Shown here one piece after another: positions 13,549 to 13,882 of a stretch of 13,882 nt of DNA. The notes under the pieces were generated by a model. The model was given only the letters and a program-made list of their open reading frames with translations, did no database searches and had not been told where the DNA came from. Position 1 is the first letter of the stretch; each line of letters starts with the position of its first letter. A program made the translations under genes and the position numbers. This DNA is from an uncultured Vampirovibrio sp. GTDB taxonomy: Bacteria > Cyanobacteriota > Vampirovibrionia > Gastranaerophilales > Gastranaerophilaceae. The stretch is from positions 1-13,882 of the forward strand of contig CAJTLG010000016.1 in NCBI GenBank assembly GCA_910577395.1. The letters are read 5' to 3'.

Positions 13549-13882
13549 TTATTCCCCATACCAATATACGCATATGTAGCCCGGCATGCCGTCACCTCCT
13601 TTGCCGGGGGGTAGGGCTCTTGTCCAACCTCCTCCACCGCCTCCTGCTGATGAGGTTCCGTAGATGTTGTTTTGTATGTCCTTTGATGTTGGGGTTATTA
13701 TGTCTTCATAGGTAAAGCCTTTTCCTTCTATTCTTTTTATATCTGTATTTGATACTTCACATATGTTTTCTTCTTCATACAATCCTCCGCAGGCTCCTTT
13801 TGTTCCTGTGCCTGATGTTCCTCCACGTCCTCCTATGCTTTCTTTTGTTATTTTATTGTATGAGGCATCTTTGCCGTCTAAT
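13549..13882 (-). CDS. Gly-rich C-terminal part of a secreted/pilin-like protein (5' end beyond the window)
   Basis: The frame is open from the right edge to a TAA at 13549-13551, giving 110 visible residues; the start lies outside the window. The sequence has Gly-rich stretches (including six consecutive Gly and 'GGRGGTSGTG'), two Cys near each other before the middle and one near the end, and closes with an aromatic-rich beta strand 'YICVYWYGE'. Such Gly-rich tails with a final hydrophobic strand occur on surface fibres, and in my recollection on prepilin-type proteins of Gastranaerophilales. The visible part has no membrane helix. An N-terminal FSLVEM-type signal is predicted but unseen, so the pilin link is inference. 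A terminator lies 70 bases downstream. An internal Met at 13782 is not a likely start because the Gly-rich region continues upstream in frame. Confidence 0.65.
   Translation of the reverse strand, partial: LDGKDASYNKITKESIGGRGGTSGTGTKGACGGLYEEENICEVSNTDIKRIEGKGFTYEDIITPTSKDIQNNIYGTSSAGGGGGGWTRALPPGKGGDGMPGYICVYWYGE

Noticed and set aside
1..13882. CRISPR arrays, tRNA or rRNA genes, insertion sequences, phage integration sites
   Set aside because: No regularly spaced repeats, cloverleaf signatures, transposase genes or attachment-like duplications were seen on reading both strands.

Overview
The window is an AT-rich bacterial chromosome segment with no tRNA, rRNA, IS element or CRISPR array that I could see. 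Several features together suggest a non-photosynthetic relative of Cyanobacteria, most likely Gastranaerophilales (Vampirovibrionia/Melainabacteria). These are an IctB-family O-antigen-ligase-like membrane protein and a DUF4330 protein (both common in Cyanobacteria), prepilin-like and Gly-rich surface genes at the two edges, and a hypothetical protein with an 'AFGR' N-terminal motif of a kind I associate with this order. The assignment is inference, at roughly 60 percent.

Layout. Positions 1-282 (-) hold the 5' part of a prepilin-like gene whose processing motif occurs twice, flanking a GC-rich in-frame segment. An AT-rich divergent region leads to an XRE-type regulator (445-765, +). This converges with a small Cys/His protein (755-1018, -), which diverges from a TIM-barrel sugar isomerase/epimerase-like gene (1050-1856, +). 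An orphan NarL/FixJ response regulator follows (2037-2711, +). Then comes a two-gene unit, an SF1B helicase with a C-terminal nuclease-like domain (2803-5943) and mutS2 (5958-8372). mutS2 overlaps by 4 nt a convergent hypothetical gene (8369-8971, -).

The next unit is hldE-like kinase (9062-10081), DUF4330 (10085-10657) and IctB/O-antigen ligase family (10647-12032), packed with a 3-nt gap and an 11-nt overlap, so probably an envelope/glycan operon. A well-formed promoter inside the end of the ligase gene drives an amidohydrolase-fold protein (12089-13414) that lacks most of the family's metal ligands. A hairpin terminator at 13443-13479 serves a Gly-rich secreted or pilin-like protein entering from the right edge (13549-13882, -).

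Working together: the helicase/nuclease and MutS2 look like a recombination-repair pair. The kinase, DUF4330 and ligase look like heptose and surface-glycan chemistry. The edges carry pilus or surface display genes. The points most worth a second look are the duplicated prepilin motif with its GC-rich insert, the degenerate amidohydrolase, the helicase-nuclease/MutS2 pair with candidate NarL-type sites in front of it, and the presence of an IctB homolog in an apparently non-photosynthetic lineage.
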